A stretch of 64,000 bases of DNA. Source: Scatophagus argus (lineage: Eukaryota; Chordata; Actinopteri; Scatophagidae). The stretch covers positions 23,614,330 through 23,678,329 of the forward strand of contig NC_058497.1 in the NCBI RefSeq assembly GCF_020382885.2, in the 5' to 3' direction. Below the pieces are notes generated by a model. That model did not search any database. It was not told the DNA's origin and was given only the letters and a program-made list of their open reading frames with translations. Within the stretch, counting starts at the first letter, position 1. Each line of letters opens with the position of its first letter. Positions 1-12,688 of the stretch are shown one piece after another. The translations under genes and the position numbers were made by a program.

Positions 1-56
1 AAACTGTCATTTTATGATTCATCTTCTGTTAGCATTTAACAGCGCTCTGTCACAGG

Positions 57-97
57 GTGTGTATTTGTGTGTGTGTATGTGTGTGTGTGTGTAGGTG
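57..97. repeat. interrupted GT microsatellite in ppp1r13l intron
   Basis: A GT-rich tract lies just downstream of the last visible ppp1r13l exon. It translates into a Cys-Val or Thr-His open frame with no coding meaning. Confidence 0.85.
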
Positions 98-109
98 TAA
101 TTGCCTCAC

Positions 110-1457
110 CCCTCAGGAAGCTCTCACACTCTTCAAACCCAGGAGCATAAGGATCACACTTCTGGGAGGCGATAGCGCCGTCGCTCTGCGTCATGGCCAT
201 GACAGCAGCTCCGTTCCTCACCAGAAACTCACACAGAGGACGGTCATTGCAAGAGGCTGCACAATGCAGCGGAGTCCTGTGGACCAAACAGCTGCCGCTT
301 AAAAACAAAACTCTTTCAAAAACATCACATCGAGACACATAAAGCTTCACCTCTCAGCTCGTAAACTTAACATGCTGCCTTTTACACAAAACCGAAAGAC
401 GATGAGCGATAATATTGGAGAAAGGAATAAGAGAATAATCACCAGCCGTGGCTGTCTGGTGCGCTGACATTGGCTCCAATGCGAACCAGGAAATCCACCA
501 CATTGTAATGGCCCCCGCAGATGGCATTGTGAAGAGCAGTGATGCCCTCATCGTTGGGCTGGCTGGGGTCGTTCATCTGCAGGAAACATTTTACACAGCG
601 GATTCATCAGCTACACTGCAATCGTTATTATCATTATTATAACAAGAACCTCTGCATGAGTATATCCTCACACTGTTACATTTCAAGAAAACGTGATCTT
701 TCATGAAAACTGCATTATCTATTGTTACTGGCTTTATGAGCCTTTTCCTGAGTGGAAGCAGAAGCTGTTGCAGTGGATGAGACTTCCCAGCAAACGTATT
801 TCAGTGTGAAGAAGATGCAGGGATGTACTGAATAAGTGAAAGCAAACCCCCAGAGAGAACAAAAGTTAAATACAACACGTATTCAGTGCTTCTCAAAGTC
901 AGCGTCCGCAAGTGCAGCACCAACTTTACTGTCTTTGTTCAGGCTGGTTCGAATGAGTTTTTATTCTGTGAAACGTATTGACGGAGGCTGCTGAGATGAG
1001 CTAAAAGGACTTTGTAATGTTAAAAAGGAGGAATTACCAACTGTAAATATGAGCGCAATCAAAATGACAAATGCAAATTTAATTCATTCATTAATGTCAA
1101 AACATTCTCTTTTATTTAACTATACTTGTACTCTTTCTTTCCAAACTTCTTCTTGGATCAGTTTCACACTTTTTGTCTACATGATTTTCCTTCCTTTACT
1201 GAATTTAATCTTAATTTTTACTAAAACATATATTAGAGATAGAGGTTTAGAATTTTAGGAGTAAGTGAAGTTGTAGTAGTAGTGGTAGTACTGTAGTATA
1301 CAGTCAGGTGCACACACACCTCCTGGACGGCCCTCTGCACCGTCTCCAGCTCACCGACCAACGATCCATCCAGCAGCAGGACGAGCGGGCTGAGCCGAGC
1401 TCGCCTCCCCGAACTTTTGCGTTCCCGGCTGGACCGCCGCAGAATCGAATGGTAGCT
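110..1457 (-). CDS. ppp1r13l: ppp1r13l ankyrin-repeat exons
   Basis: Exons 1457-1320, 576-443 and 276-110 encode about residues 612-757, the ankyrin repeats that contact p53 and RelA in ASPP proteins. Visible repeat signatures are [20 protein letters not shown] and [11 protein letters not shown], followed by [19 protein letters not shown] and KCDPY. The split within HGW/TPLHC matches the family. The last exon ends in phase 1 at a gtgagg donor (base 109 downward). The SH3 exon that should follow is outside the window. Confidence 0.95.
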
Positions 1458-4400
1458 CTGGAGGGACAAAAAGGATGCAAGCTTGTATGAAGTAAAGCAC
1501 TTGACTGCAGACAGCGTTGACCAGCACAGATAACCGTCGACATATCATGCACTGAAGTGTAATGTCCCTTTACACAGCACTGAATGCAAAGTAAAACATT
1601 TCATGTATAAATACCATCATTATTTAATGCTCTTTTGATTTACTGCACGACTCATCTGTGGTGTAACACAGCACACTCCTAATGCCTTTTTTCCACTTGT
1701 TTCAGTTGCTCTAAGATCGTTTCTTACTCTGAAGTCAAGGGGAACCATTGAGGATGTCTGAGGTATGGGGGCAGGAGGCATAGCGCAGTCCTCTCCGTCT
1801 GAAGAGCTGCTGGTCTCGCTACCTTGATCCCCCTTCTGGCGATGCTCCTTCCTGCGGAAAAGCTTGTCAATGAGGTTTCTGTACTGGTTCGGCTGGTAGT
1901 GGGAGGCCTTCTTCAGGGGCCGCGACTGGTCCACGGAGCCCCGTCTCTTCAGGGCGCGGGGAATTTCTGCCCGGATGCGGAGCAGCTCCTCCACGCTAGG
2001 AATCTCCTGGCTCTGGGCCTCAGGAGCCACCACTGGCTGCAGCCTGGTGGGGCTGAGTGGCCGGGGAGCTGGGGCTACGCCCTGCTCGACCTCCCCGCTG
2101 CCCTTTGGCATGCTGGGATTCTCCGAAATCACAGGCATGTGCGGCACAACGTCCAGCCGCTCTAACTCTGCATCTATATCCCCTGGGTTCAGCACTGAAA
2201 CGACGGACACCAAACCACATGTGTAACACAAAGTTAGCTTGAACAAAGTTCCTGTGAAGAGTGTCAGAGTGTGTGCAGACGTGTTAAACGTGTCATACCG
2301 TCACTGTATATGGCTGGCTGTCTCAGCTCAGGTGGGTATTGCTGTGGCTGGAGTACAGGTTGGTTGAAGAACTCCACCGGGATGGGGACAGCTGGTTGAT
2401 AAGGTGCCATATCACCTTCTCCTCCCAGGGCTCTGGGGTGGTGGGTTGACATGGCTCCCCAGTGGGGGTTTTGCAGACGCATGATGACGGAGAGGGGGAT
2501 GGGCTGACGCTGACGGGACTGAGCGGAAGTCGGGGGAATGGAAATGCGGTTGACGATGGGCTGAAACTGGTGAGGGGAGTGGGATGGGGATGAAACATCT
2601 GGGGGTACTGATATACGTGCGTTACGGGGGAGAGAACCATGGGAAAACTGCAGAGATTTAGCGCGAGGATCCTGAAAAAGAAAGAAAAGATGCTTACTTA
2701 TTCCAGTCGACTGAACTGACTGTGCAACGTGTATGGATCACAGATCACACAGAATTATCATGTGACTGCAGCTCTATGGAGCTTTTAAGCCTCTTTTATT
2801 GTATGGTTCAGTCTCATCACTTCATCAACAATTAGGCAACCAACTGTTGGCAACAAAATGCAGGCTGTCTGCTCAGCGGCACTAGTAATAATGATTACTA
2901 TGATGACGCCAACTCCTAACCCCACCCACATTCTGTGTGAAAATGATGACAGGTGACTTGCAGTTAATCTGTGGCTTCTCAAGAACTGCTCGTTCTTGAG
3001 GAGGGAAGAGTTCAGCACTTTCCCTTGTAACTGAGAAAAAAGAATTTGAGCCACAACATAAGCCCCACCAACAAATCCCTAACAATACCTTTGTGAAAGT
3101 CTCTCTGTTGACAACACCCACCTTTTTTGGACTTGGGGCTGGAGGAGGGCCATCGAGGTTGGATTCTCTCCAGCTGCTGTTTGGCACGGTCGGCCGTAGC
3201 CACTCTGTCTCTGTTAACAGAAAAATGTTCGTTTAGAAAACAGGGACCACATAGAGTGCAGCCAGGACTCCTTCGGTCCTTTGTGCTTAAACTGTTTGTC
3301 CTGGCCCAATTCCTAAACTTAAAAATAAATAAATAAATAAAACAAACAGCTGAAGAAGCAGAGCAGTACGCTCGTAGAAATCAACCAACTTTCATAGGTG
3401 TGGTGAGGTTTCCTCTCGTAGGACACGTCCAGATCTGTCTCGTTCCACTTGCTGGGACTCCTTTGTTGCTGCACACCCTCATCTAGAGAGAGAGAGAGAA
3501 AATAAGAAGAAACACAAACAAACACGCACACAAACAGCGTGAGAATGCCTGTGTTTTTCTGAGTCTTTCAGGAGTGTGCAGGTCTCTGAAGAGGCACCGT
3601 GACCTTAAACCCAGAGTGGGATGGCAGAGCGACCCAAGGCACTTTCTGGGTCATAGTTTGCAGGTTTTTGTGTCAACCTGATAACATTACCGTACTACGT
3701 TTCTAAGCTTATTGGTAGAAGTTTAAGCTCTGCGTTTGACCCTACACACTCCCCTGACATACCATATTGAAACACCATGCTTAACAATACAAAACTCTGA
3801 CTCATGTGAGAAGATCAACACTGAATGTAAATCCAGTTGGGGCGGCACATTGCAGCATTTCATCACCATGACTGAGTAATACCAACTTCATGCTTGACAA
3901 GCAGAGGTTTAAAGTTTGCATTGATTTCATTTGATCAGACTAAGTTGTTTAATTTACTCACGTTGACTCAACCGGATACAAAAACTCAACGTTTAGGTGT
4001 AACTTGTTTTTGAGCAAACTTCCCACCTTTCATGTGAACTTGCCTCAAAATGACTGTTGGGTTTAGCTGACCCACATCTTCCTTCAGCCACTTACCAGGT
4101 TGCCTGAAACCGCCAAAATTTCGCGGGAGCGTGTTGGACACTGGATGATTGAAAGACAAAGGGGAGGGGCTCCTGTCTGGTCGAGGCGACCTGCGTCCCA
4201 TCTGGCTGTTGTCGTAAGGGCTCAGCAGGTTGGGGGAAGCTTGGAACGAGACAGGCCGAAATGGCTGGTCTAAAGAAGCAGAGGTGGGACTTGGGGAGGG
4301 ACTTCTTTCCATGTAGCTGATTGAGCCTCGTGGGCTCCTGTCGTAGCGAGATGGGGAGTTACGTCTTGGGGTGTGAGGTGACTGCCTGGGGCTCTGCTGG

Positions 4401-6600
4401 CCGCCATACGTATAGCTGTCAGATCCGACTCGGGGAAGGGGAGAGGACAGCTCCTTCTGGATCTTGGGGGATGAGAGCGGGCTGGAGGAGATGACAGGGG
4501 AGGCTGGCGTGTTTTTATTGCTGGAGATGCTGGATTCCAGGGGCTGGAAGGTCGTTGAGCTTGGAGAGAAAGGCTGAGAACTGGAGCTGGTGTTCCCACT
4601 GCCGCCTGACGTGATGGTGGTGGTGGAGATGTTGGACTGAGGCTTCTCTAAGGAGATCGTAGTGCCGGTCTGAAAGGAAAAATGATGTTATAGAAACGAC
4701 TTTAACACTGTGCTGAAGAGTGTTTCATTTCAGCAAAGATAATACAACACTCTACCAATCAGTCTTTTACCAAAATAACCGCAAACTGGAAACAAAAAAA
4801 TCGGTGCTGAAGGTTTGTGTGTACCTGTGACCCAGACTGTGTGGTTTTGTTGGAGGACGCCTCCTTCATCAGCGAGTTGAACTCTCTGGATAACTCATCT
4901 GCTGTAGCCAGCGATGCATTCAGGTCATCATTTATTGACTGGACTGGAGATGGACCACATAAGAACCGCAGACAATTAGCACAGGATAATACACCAAATA
5001 CACGCCAAAGAGAACCAAAGAGACAAATGAAGGAAACTCACACAGCAAGCTGCTGCTGAAGCTCATCTGGGAACTCATGACTGTGAGGCAGCAGCGTTCG
5101 GCTCCTGGAAAAGGAATCACACACCACAAGCTGTTGGGAGAAAAGTCTCACACCACCTTCAACTGACAAATTTTTCACAATCACATGAGATGGATTTGCA
5201 TTGAGCACTTACTGGGACATTTTATGGGACTCAGCAAGCCCCGGCTAATCATGAAACACAGCAGCGCTAAAATTTGTATGAACAGGCTTTGCTCTCAGCC
5301 CTCCGGGTTCTTCTCTTAGTTTCATGCCATAAAATTAGACTTGCCTTGACTTCAAGCTGAAATCACTGGGTAGCATTTAGCCCGACCCCTTTCTCTCCTG
5401 CTGCAGGCTGCCAGCTCTCGCTCTCTGTCCTTCAGGCCTTTCTGACATGGAGCCAGATTTATGTGAACACATCACCTCAATGCACTTCATGTCCAAACAA
5501 GTCAGAGGAGTCTTCTCATACTTTGCACAAAAACACTTGAAGGGCAACTTTTAACAACGGATGGGATGGATCACACCGCTCGGTGACAACACAGTGAGAC
5601 CCTGTTCCGGAAAAGCTGGTCTCGGTGTCTGTCCTGCCTGCTGACTCAGCCACGTTACGTGTGGTGCCAGGTGTTCCAGCTTAAAACCACATCTGACTGG
5701 TCGGTCTGAAAGCACAGTTTCAGACAGACAGGTGCAGTACACAGCTAGCGAAGTGGATGACAGATGAAGATTATGTTAATACTCCAGAGAACCACGTGTG
5801 CCAACAGGTCAATTAGTCCAAGCTGACAAAAAACTATTCAAGGTTAATTTATTTCTCATTCTACAACACGGGGTGGTAGAACGAAACGCAAGCTGTTGTC
5901 ACATCATGCTGCACACAAAGCAAAAGCTACGATGTGTGGATGAGCGCCAGGGTGAGCGGAGGCATCTCACACCCTGAGGAGAGCGACTGTTTTCGAGTTT
6001 GTCTCTGCAGGGTGAACAGGCTGTGGTTGGCTGTTGTCTTTTCATGTCCTTTGGGCGCCGTGCGCACACCTTGTCTCACCGCACAGATATCACTGATGTT
6101 TGGTAGATGAGTACCTGTCGATGTTCCAGGTGGTTTTAATCACCTCCTGCGCCGTGTCGCCTTGTAATGTTTACAGTCAGGAAGCTTTCCATTGTTCTGT
6201 TGACAAGAACTTTGCAGAAATCTCTCTCGTGAAATTAAAACACACAATATCAAGTGCATCTTAACACTGTGGAGAACCTTTAGTTCTGATGACAGTTTTG
6301 AAGACAACAGTAAGTCCTGCTATGGCCTTCACGTACATGTGGATAAGGTAATGGACTGAGTATTACATCAGACTGTACCATAAATACGTTGAGGCGAACG
6401 ACATACCTCAAAACTGCAGCCAAATCATATGCAAGCGTGTTGAGTCATTCGAACAAACCTGCCCCTCATTTACATGCCTAAAATGAGCTAAAAGCGTCCA
6501 CGTTCTGGTCTCACAGATGGGCAGAGAGCGAGGCCAGTCTCTCAGCCTCAGCTTCCACTGATGATTCAGCCGCCGGGCCTGCTGTGCGACCGCTCGACAT
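110..6600 (-). CDS. ppp1r13l: ppp1r13l (iASPP, inhibitor of p53-stimulating ASPP proteins), partial at 3' end
   Basis: iASPP is a nuclear and cytoplasmic regulator that binds p53-family proteins, RelA/p65 and protein phosphatase 1 through C-terminal ankyrin repeats and an SH3 domain. Eleven coding exons are visible, listed 5' to 3' on the minus strand: 6600-6515, 5080-5044, 4938-4825, 4669-4096, 3482-3390, 3210-3122, 2671-2299, 2194-1728, 1457-1320, 576-443, 276-110. All phases join and total 757 codons plus one base. Diagnostic stretches are [50 protein letters not shown] and [19 protein letters not shown], each close to human iASPP. The human protein has 828 residues, so about 80 C-terminal residues (the SH3 domain) lie beyond the left edge. 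ASPP1 or ASPP2 are less likely, because the middle motifs fit iASPP and opa3 is the neighbour. Confidence 0.93.
577..1319 (-). other. ppp1r13l intron, no other feature seen
   Basis: An AT-rich intron between the ankyrin exons. I see no repeat family, RNA gene or coding exon in it. The longer introns at 3483-4095 and 5081-6514 are likewise featureless to my reading. Confidence 0.6.
1728..3482 (-). CDS. ppp1r13l: ppp1r13l central proline-rich exons
   Basis: Exons 3482-3390, 3210-3122, 2671-2299 and 2194-1728 encode about residues 271-611. They carry the iASPP family motifs [11 protein letters not shown] and WRESNLDG. A Pro/Gln-rich tract follows, with the SLPRN and [19 protein letters not shown] motifs seen in iASPP, then [18 protein letters not shown] and [12 protein letters not shown] before the ankyrin block. 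The donor after exon 3482-3390 (gttggt) is weak and was chosen because it alone keeps the phase. This part is expected to be disordered and regulatory. Confidence 0.88.
4096..6600 (-). CDS. ppp1r13l: ppp1r13l N-terminal exons (start codon, coil-like region, Ser/Pro-rich exon)
   Basis: The proposed start ATG is at 6600-6598, with an in-frame TAG 12 bases upstream. The first coding exon (6600-6515) ends in phase 2 at a gtgaga donor. A 37-base exon (5080-5044) continues with [12 protein letters not shown] and then exon 4938-4825 ([17 protein letters not shown] and on). Together these make an acidic, probably helical N-terminus. Exon 4669-4096 encodes 191 residues rich in Ser, Pro and Thr with repeated SPR and SPSP motifs, like the disordered linker of iASPP. 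The first coding exon does not resemble the mammalian N-terminus, its acceptor (just before 6602) has a poor pyrimidine tract, and the 37-base exon uses a weak gtgtga donor. The start is therefore less certain than the rest. Confidence 0.7.
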
Positions 6601-7699
6601 TTCTGTGATCTATTTTGGTGCATTTCCGACATCAAAAACAAACCACGGCTCCTCTTAAACTGTATCATCGGTTTGTTGTGTTTACCGTGTGACAGACATT
6701 GCTTTGTCAGAAACCGCTGTAGTCTATTGTTTTTCTCTTTTGTGCCTGCGATCCCTTGACTTGTCCTGTCTACATGTGTTTGAGTTAGTGACACCCTGTG
6801 TTTTCCAGGCTAACCTTCAATTGCTGGAGGTTGTGTTTCTTCAGAAATAAATCCAAAGCTGTCTCCTTTGCATGTTGTTTAAATGTGCAGAAATAGAACA
6901 GAGGATATGGTACACTTTGGTATAAGACAGATTAGTAGTTGGTTTGAAGATTTTATTTCCATATTCAGTGGCTGCTCAGCGCTTCCTCCGGCCTCGACTC
7001 TTTGCCTTCAGCTCTGAACGTGTCCCAGATTGTGTCATCTGTTTCTATACATGACGAACAGGGATGACAGGGATGTTTAACTTACTTTTTGAAAGACAAA
7101 AGCTGGAGCTCCTTTAAGCCTCATTTTTAATTTTTGTTGTCACCTGAGTTGAGTGGGCTGATACAGCAGGTGCGTTTCTGCATTAACAATCACACACACA
7201 CATTTAAAGCCAGACCAACCATGACCAGCATCAGCTGAACATTAACCAGGTACTAGAGGGAAAGCATATGTTACGCAAGGTCATCAACGAGAAGACAGAT
7301 AACAAGAGCTCTTGTGCCGAGCCGTGCCGAGCCGCGCTGTCGTGTTACTGTCAGGGCTTGTCACAGACTCACATTCCTCACCGCTCCTCCCACTGAGGCA
7401 TGTAGCTCACACGGTGCCTGCAGACACTTATCTGTGTGGAGAGCAGCTCACGCAAAACGAGATTACACTCTCACTGACTCACAAAGGTCAGCTCGATCAC
7501 TCACTGAACTCTCCCCTTCCTGCCCGGCGATTCGTTCACCCCACCCTTCCCTCCCCGTCAGGCTCCTCTGCATGCCTTCTGCTTTCTTTTACTGCTTTTA
7601 CTCCGCTGATTCCTGTTTGTGTTAATGTCTTGTTACTGGTACACTTTCTCAGTAGGTAGTTTATTCAATTTTAAATTTAGATTTTACTAGTGAGTATTT

Positions 7700-8003
7700 C
7701 TTTGTTCGATTCCCCCACCGGACGGGCAGGAAAAATTTGTGTGTGGTGGAGTGATTAATGCGATAAAATGCCCCCCCCCCTTCATTAGCCGGCTGATGTG
7801 CCCTTAAGCAAGGCACTTAACCCCCCAATATGCTCCCCGGGAGCTTGATGCTGCCCACTGCTCCTGTGTGTGTTTCTGCATGTAATTTGCCGGGTGTTGC
7901 ATGTGTGTGTTCAACTAAGGATGGGATAAATGCAGTAGTAAAATTCAGTATGTGTGTATGTAAAAATGCATATATACTGTCAATAAAAGTTGATTCTTCT
8001 TTA
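7700..8003 (+). mobile_element. tRNA-derived SINE-like interspersed repeat of fish type
   Basis: It begins near a tRNA B-box-like GTTCGATTCC. Next comes a wording I recognise from fish interspersed repeats (GCAAGGCACTTAACC, GATGCTGCCCACTGCTCC, GATGGGATAAATGCAGTAG). It ends at CAATAAAAGTTGATTCTTC, the type of 3' tail shared with partner LINEs. The A-box part of the tRNA head is not evident, so the copy is probably 5'-truncated. The exact family is not assigned. Confidence 0.65.
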
Positions 8004-9197
8004 GGGTGTTGTTGCTTTTCAGCCTTATTCCACCGTGCGACTTAACGTAAGCAGAAAGTAAACTGTGAGTGTTTGCAGGAGAACAGGTGTAACAACTGAA
8101 CACTAACATGGGTGACAGAGGATTATCTCCAACTTATGGTGCATTTTAAAAGGTTAACTCACAGGTTAACAGACTGAACCGAGGGTATTATCTCACTTCC
8201 CTTATGACTTCATGTTTCTTGTTCTATAATCTGTTATTCTGTGACTCTGAGGAGGTAGATTTCTCTAAACAATCTCCTGGCTTTTTTCTTTATCTTGCCA
8301 GCATGTGTTGATAATTTGCATCTCGTCTTAATTTGATAAGCATGCACAGAGAGGCACATTGACTAGAGTGAACACAGAGCTGCTGCACAGAGTATCAAGT
8401 GAGGAAACAGAGGTGTGTTGAAATAAAACACAGAAACACTAATCACTCCGAAACTTAACATGCACTGAAAGTCTGGGCTTGCTGGTCTGCTGCTGCTGCT
8501 GCTGCTTTGGTTGCTTTCTCATGAAAAGTTTCCAGGGAAACCACATGTTCACTTTCTCTCCAGCTCTTTTTCGGTGCTTTCATTACCATGTCAGCCTGTT
8601 CTACCATTTTAACAAGCAACAATTAGCTCTCTCGAGTGGTAAAGCCAAGATGGAAGCCACAGGATGAAACCACGAGGGAGCACCGCGGCGCTGCAGCCTC
8701 AGAAACTTTGTTAACGGACGCTCAGAAAAGCAGCGATGTTGTGGGAAGTGGGAAGGAGATTTGAGGATTAAAGACAATAATCATTAGCTTTGCAGAATGC
8801 CAGGGTGTGTCTGAGCAAGACTACAAACAGTCCCTCCCTCCTTCCCTTTTATGTCTTTAGCCAACAGTTGCAGCTTATGCATCAGAGTGATTCTCCAGTT
8901 TCTGCTGACACCTCCACCCTCTGACACACACAAACACTGTTATTATTGCTGGTCCCTCAATCATATCCTTCCTCCAGATCTTTCCAGCTTTGTCTCTGTT
9001 CACTCTTGGCCGGGAATTTGGCTGAAGACTGAAGGATAAAAGAAATTCCTCTGACACAATGAAACACTTCCCTTTGTGGCTTACTTTTCATTTTTTCTTT
9101 GTCGTGGAGTCCTCATGCAGGCACCACAAACTAAGCTATGTTCCACAGGTGAATAAATGTCCTGATTTGACCGGGTTGAGGTCGCAGGGAAATAAAA

Positions 9198-9260
9198 CAA
9201 AATCAGAATCAGCTTTACTAACCAAGTATGTGTACACACTCAGGGAATATGAAAAAGTTC
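9198..9260 (-). mobile_element. LINE 3'-tail-like fragment
   Basis: The plus strand reads AATCAGAATCAGCTTTACTA then CCAAGTATGTGTACACAC. The minus strand therefore ends in a form like GCTGATTCTGATT, a 3' end common in fish non-LTR elements. The element body would lie at higher coordinates and is not recognisable. The family was not determined. Confidence 0.45.
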
Positions 9261-10241
9261 CAACAGAGATGGAGACAGAAAGACACATTAAGCTGAACAA
9301 ATCCGGCTAAAAATAAACACACAACTATCTTAATTAAACAGTTAGGTGAAGAAATTTGAACAAGCTTTCTTAATCGCTCTTGCATAGCTTGATTTGAAAT
9401 ATCCAGAGTCTGAAGTCCATTCAAGGTTTTTTCATGCCAGGATAACACTAATAATCATGTAATGTTTACATTGGCTCACCACCATCTCATGTGATGGGAT
9501 ACCTTTGAAATGGGCCGCTGGCGTTTCTGGATTCTGGCAGGATATCTAGGCCAAAGCTAATTGCTCCGATACAGGAGGGTGGAATTGTGTAATTATTGTG
9601 TAAAACTTCTGGAATCTGTGCCAGTGTGCTTAAGGAAGGAGATCATCTGGTCAGTTTCATTTCATCTTCACAAACTACAGAGAGACTAATTTCCACAAAA
9701 TGTTTTCCCAAAGAATTTCAGCTCAGGTCTCAGACTCCTTCACGTCAACAACCCTCAAACTAACACAAAGATTTGGCCTCACGCTTCCTTTATGACAGGA
9801 ATTTTGCTCTTAGGTGCTTCATTTCCAAAATTCTCACACATTTTGTTGTTATGTTAGTTATGGATTAAAGTACAGTGACAATAAATGACTCTTTTCATGC
9901 TGGGGACCCCCCGCAAGGACCATTCAAGGACCCCTTGGGGTTCCTGGACACCACATTGTGAACCACTGTTGCACATTACAAAATCATAGCCAAACTGCCA
10001 TTAAGTAATAAGCTGTATTGACGTTTTATCTGCGCTATGACTCCTTGTCTCATATGACCGATCATGAATTTCTCATGATCTCTGATTAATCATGTACAGT
10101 ACTTCCAGATTTCATCAACTAAAAGCTTCTCAGGTATAAAAACTCCACCCAAACCATTTATTTTTATACTGCTTACACCTTTGCTCTGGTTAGTCACTGA
10201 AATTATGAGCCTTTCAGCCTACGTAAATACACAGTGTACAT

Positions 10242-10249
10242 GCACACAC

Positions 10250-10282
<33 letters not shown>
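10242..10282. repeat. CA microsatellite
   Basis: A nearly pure CA tract of about 41 bases with one CG interruption, inside ppp1r13l intron 1. Confidence 0.95.
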
Positions 10283-11502
10283 GCTGCATTCAGGACAGCA
10301 GCTGTCATTGTCAAAGACAACAGCCTTAGACAATGCAGCTCTACTGATCTTCTCAAGCTGAGGATAAGAATCATCCTCTGCAGACACTGAAGGTACATAA
10401 ACTATGGACAAAGGGATATTTCTGAGATGATCACCACTAATCCGTATACAACAAAGTCTTTATTTGGTTCATGATGATGCAGGCTCTAGTTGCTCCTACC
10501 ACCACGCAGCTGCACTTCTGGAGCAGCTCTGTTCCTCACAGCATGTGACTCAGGAATCTCTCACTGCTACACAAAATAACACACCTTTCTGGCAAGTTAC
10601 GCCGTCCATTTAATACCTGCGGCGTCCCGGTCGTGCTGAGGTGCACCGAGCAGAGTCGTTACCGACAGGTGACAAATATGCGCATCTGCTTGCGTGCGTG
10701 CACGAGTTTGATCACTTTAGATCAAGTCAGATTACGTGTGTTCTGGCGAGAGTTTGGGCACTTCTAGAAAACAGACCGCAGCAAGTGTATCACACAATGC
10801 AGCCCGGCTGGTTTTGACTGAGATCCACCACAGAGCACTTTAGTTGGATAAGTTCCATATCAGTCCTGCCCAGACAAGACGGTTTGGTTTGTTTCCCTTT
10901 ATTGTTGTTTAATGATGAGCTCTGCTAACAGCACATAAAGAAATCCAAATATTATGATATGATTTTTTTTTTTACATCAATATAATTATTAATCTATTAA
11001 AGGTCACAGTATGGTGAATATCCAACAATAAATGTCACATTAAACGTCATAAAACCATTCAACCAGATAAGATCTCTACTAAATCACTGTATTACATGAC
11101 TTTCAGTGCTGTATACATCAATCTATCAACGTCCCGCAGTTGGCTGGTGCACTTAGGCTTTCCGCTGTGGCTGTAGACTGCGAGGCACGCCAGGCAGCGG
11201 TGGTTACATCTGGTTTTCATTAGTTTGAGAGAAAGCTCCTCCTCGCATTCAAGACCCCTCACAATGAACGAGGAAACAAACCGCGGAGAGAAGTATGCCA
11301 AAACAAAATATATACACATTATATATACCGTTTTCATTACTTGTACGTAAGTGGAGCTGCGAACAGACCCAAAGAGCCACACTCTCACAACACAGACGCG
11401 ATTTCACAATAAAACAATTTACTTTCACCTCACACAGGAGCCTGTTTCCTGTGCTCAAAGGTGCGTTCGCGGCGCTACGAATAAAAAAGAAAGCAGCCTT
11501 AC

Positions 11503-11700
11503 CTCAAAAGGTTGAGAGCCTTTTAGTTCTTCTTTCCCAAAGTCGAGCCTGACGCCGAGTCCCGTTCAAAGTTCCTGGTCTTCCTGAAGTTGGGCTGCTC
11601 GGTCTGTGTTTGTCTCCGGTGGCGGCTGCTCCAGACATTTAGTCATAGCTGCGTACTGAGTGGAGTTATTTTAGCTCACGGTCCAGCCCCTCTGGCTCTC
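11503..11700 (-). other. ppp1r13l: probable non-coding first exon and promoter region of ppp1r13l, with a short upstream ORF
   Basis: On the minus strand a good donor (GAG then gtaagg, at 11502 downward) closes a G+C-richer exon. The exon contains a 44-codon upstream ORF (ATG at 11638-11636, stop at 11506-11504) ending one base before the donor. Splicing to the acceptor near 6602 would give the proposed coding start. The 5' limit is a guess from the local base composition, and assignment to ppp1r13l is inferred from position and strand. Confidence 0.45.
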
Positions 11701-12261
11701 CCTCCACTACTGTAATCCGAGCCAGGTGTCTAAAACAGCTGGCCAGGTAAAGCAGATCGTTTTGTTTTTTTTTTTATTTGTTTTTTACTGACGCGCTGTG
11801 TAATTGCCTACAGGTACATGAGAGTTACATGAAGGCCTGTATGTCCCAGCAGGTATAACTGCTCGTCCGTGTACAGAGGTAGAATAAAATATCCACTTAA
11901 ATGAATGAATGTTGAATTAGATTAACTTATATGTGAACTCTACAGTTAACGAACAGGTAAAGTGTTTTGTCATATACACGGAGGCTATGACCACTTCCAC
12001 GTAGGTGTCTAACACACCGGTCGCACCTCACTTAAAATGCATGATCAAAATGTGAGGTAGGCTGTGGCTGTGACATCCTGCAAGCAAATGAATACTTGTA
12101 AGCATTGTGTGTATGAGTGACAATCGTAAAGACTGAACATAACAGGTTAGGTTGGGTGGAAGCCTCCAAATGTTCCCAATGTTTTTACAGCAGGCTGTAT
12201 TTCATGCGACTGTTGTTTCACCGGCGACCCCATATGCCAGACATCAGTCCTCATACCAGGA

Positions 12262-12400
12262 AATTATTAATAGATAGACAGAGATAGATAGATAGATACT
12301 TTATTGATCCCGAGGGAAATTCAAGCACCAGTAGCCCATTACAGCAGTGTAGGTTAGTCAAAAGTAAGCAAACAAACAAACAAGGCCTAACTGTTAGTGG
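12262..12400 (-). mobile_element. LINE 3'-tail-like fragment with GATA repeat
   Basis: The plus strand shows repeated AGAT units, then ACTTTATTGATCCC and GAGGGAAATTCAAG. On the minus strand this is the end of an element: GAATTTCCCTCGGGATCAAT followed by AAAGTATCTATC and further TATC units. This is a recurrent 3' end of fish non-LTR elements. The body toward 12.5 kb is degenerate. It sits in the ~0.9 kb intergenic stretch between ppp1r13l and opa3, which otherwise shows nothing notable. Confidence 0.55.
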
Positions 12401-12688
12401 AAAAAAATAGAAAAATAGACTAAACATACTAAATAAACTAACACATGCTACATAAAGTACAATCTACATGCTACAATGCTATCGTGGTATTCTCATTAAT
12501 ATTTAGGTGCAATATCACTTGTGCTCGAGCTCAAGTTCACACTTGTTATTATTTCTTAGATAGTACTGTTATTAAAATATTACAGTTATGAATAACACAT
12601 GCATGAGCTGACGTCTTTTAAAAGCTGCGTCATTTAGCACATTCGCAGACGTGGGCGGCTCGCTTTGTGACGGACACTGTCAATCATT

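Larger units (their letters stand above)
6603..11502 (-). other. ppp1r13l first intron (about 4.9 kb)
   Basis: This interval separates the proposed first coding exon from the non-coding first exon. It holds a SINE-like copy (7700-8003), a short CTG run near 8490-8506, a LINE-tail-like fragment (9198-9260), a short GGGACCCC-rich repeat-like patch near 9900-9970 and a CA microsatellite (10242-10282). I found no further coding exon. An additional 5' UTR exon could have been missed. Confidence 0.5.

Noticed and set aside
6408..6794. Minus-strand open frame of 128 codons
   Set aside because: It overlaps the proposed ppp1r13l first coding exon in a different frame. The phase of the downstream exons fits the other frame, which has an upstream stop and its own ATG.
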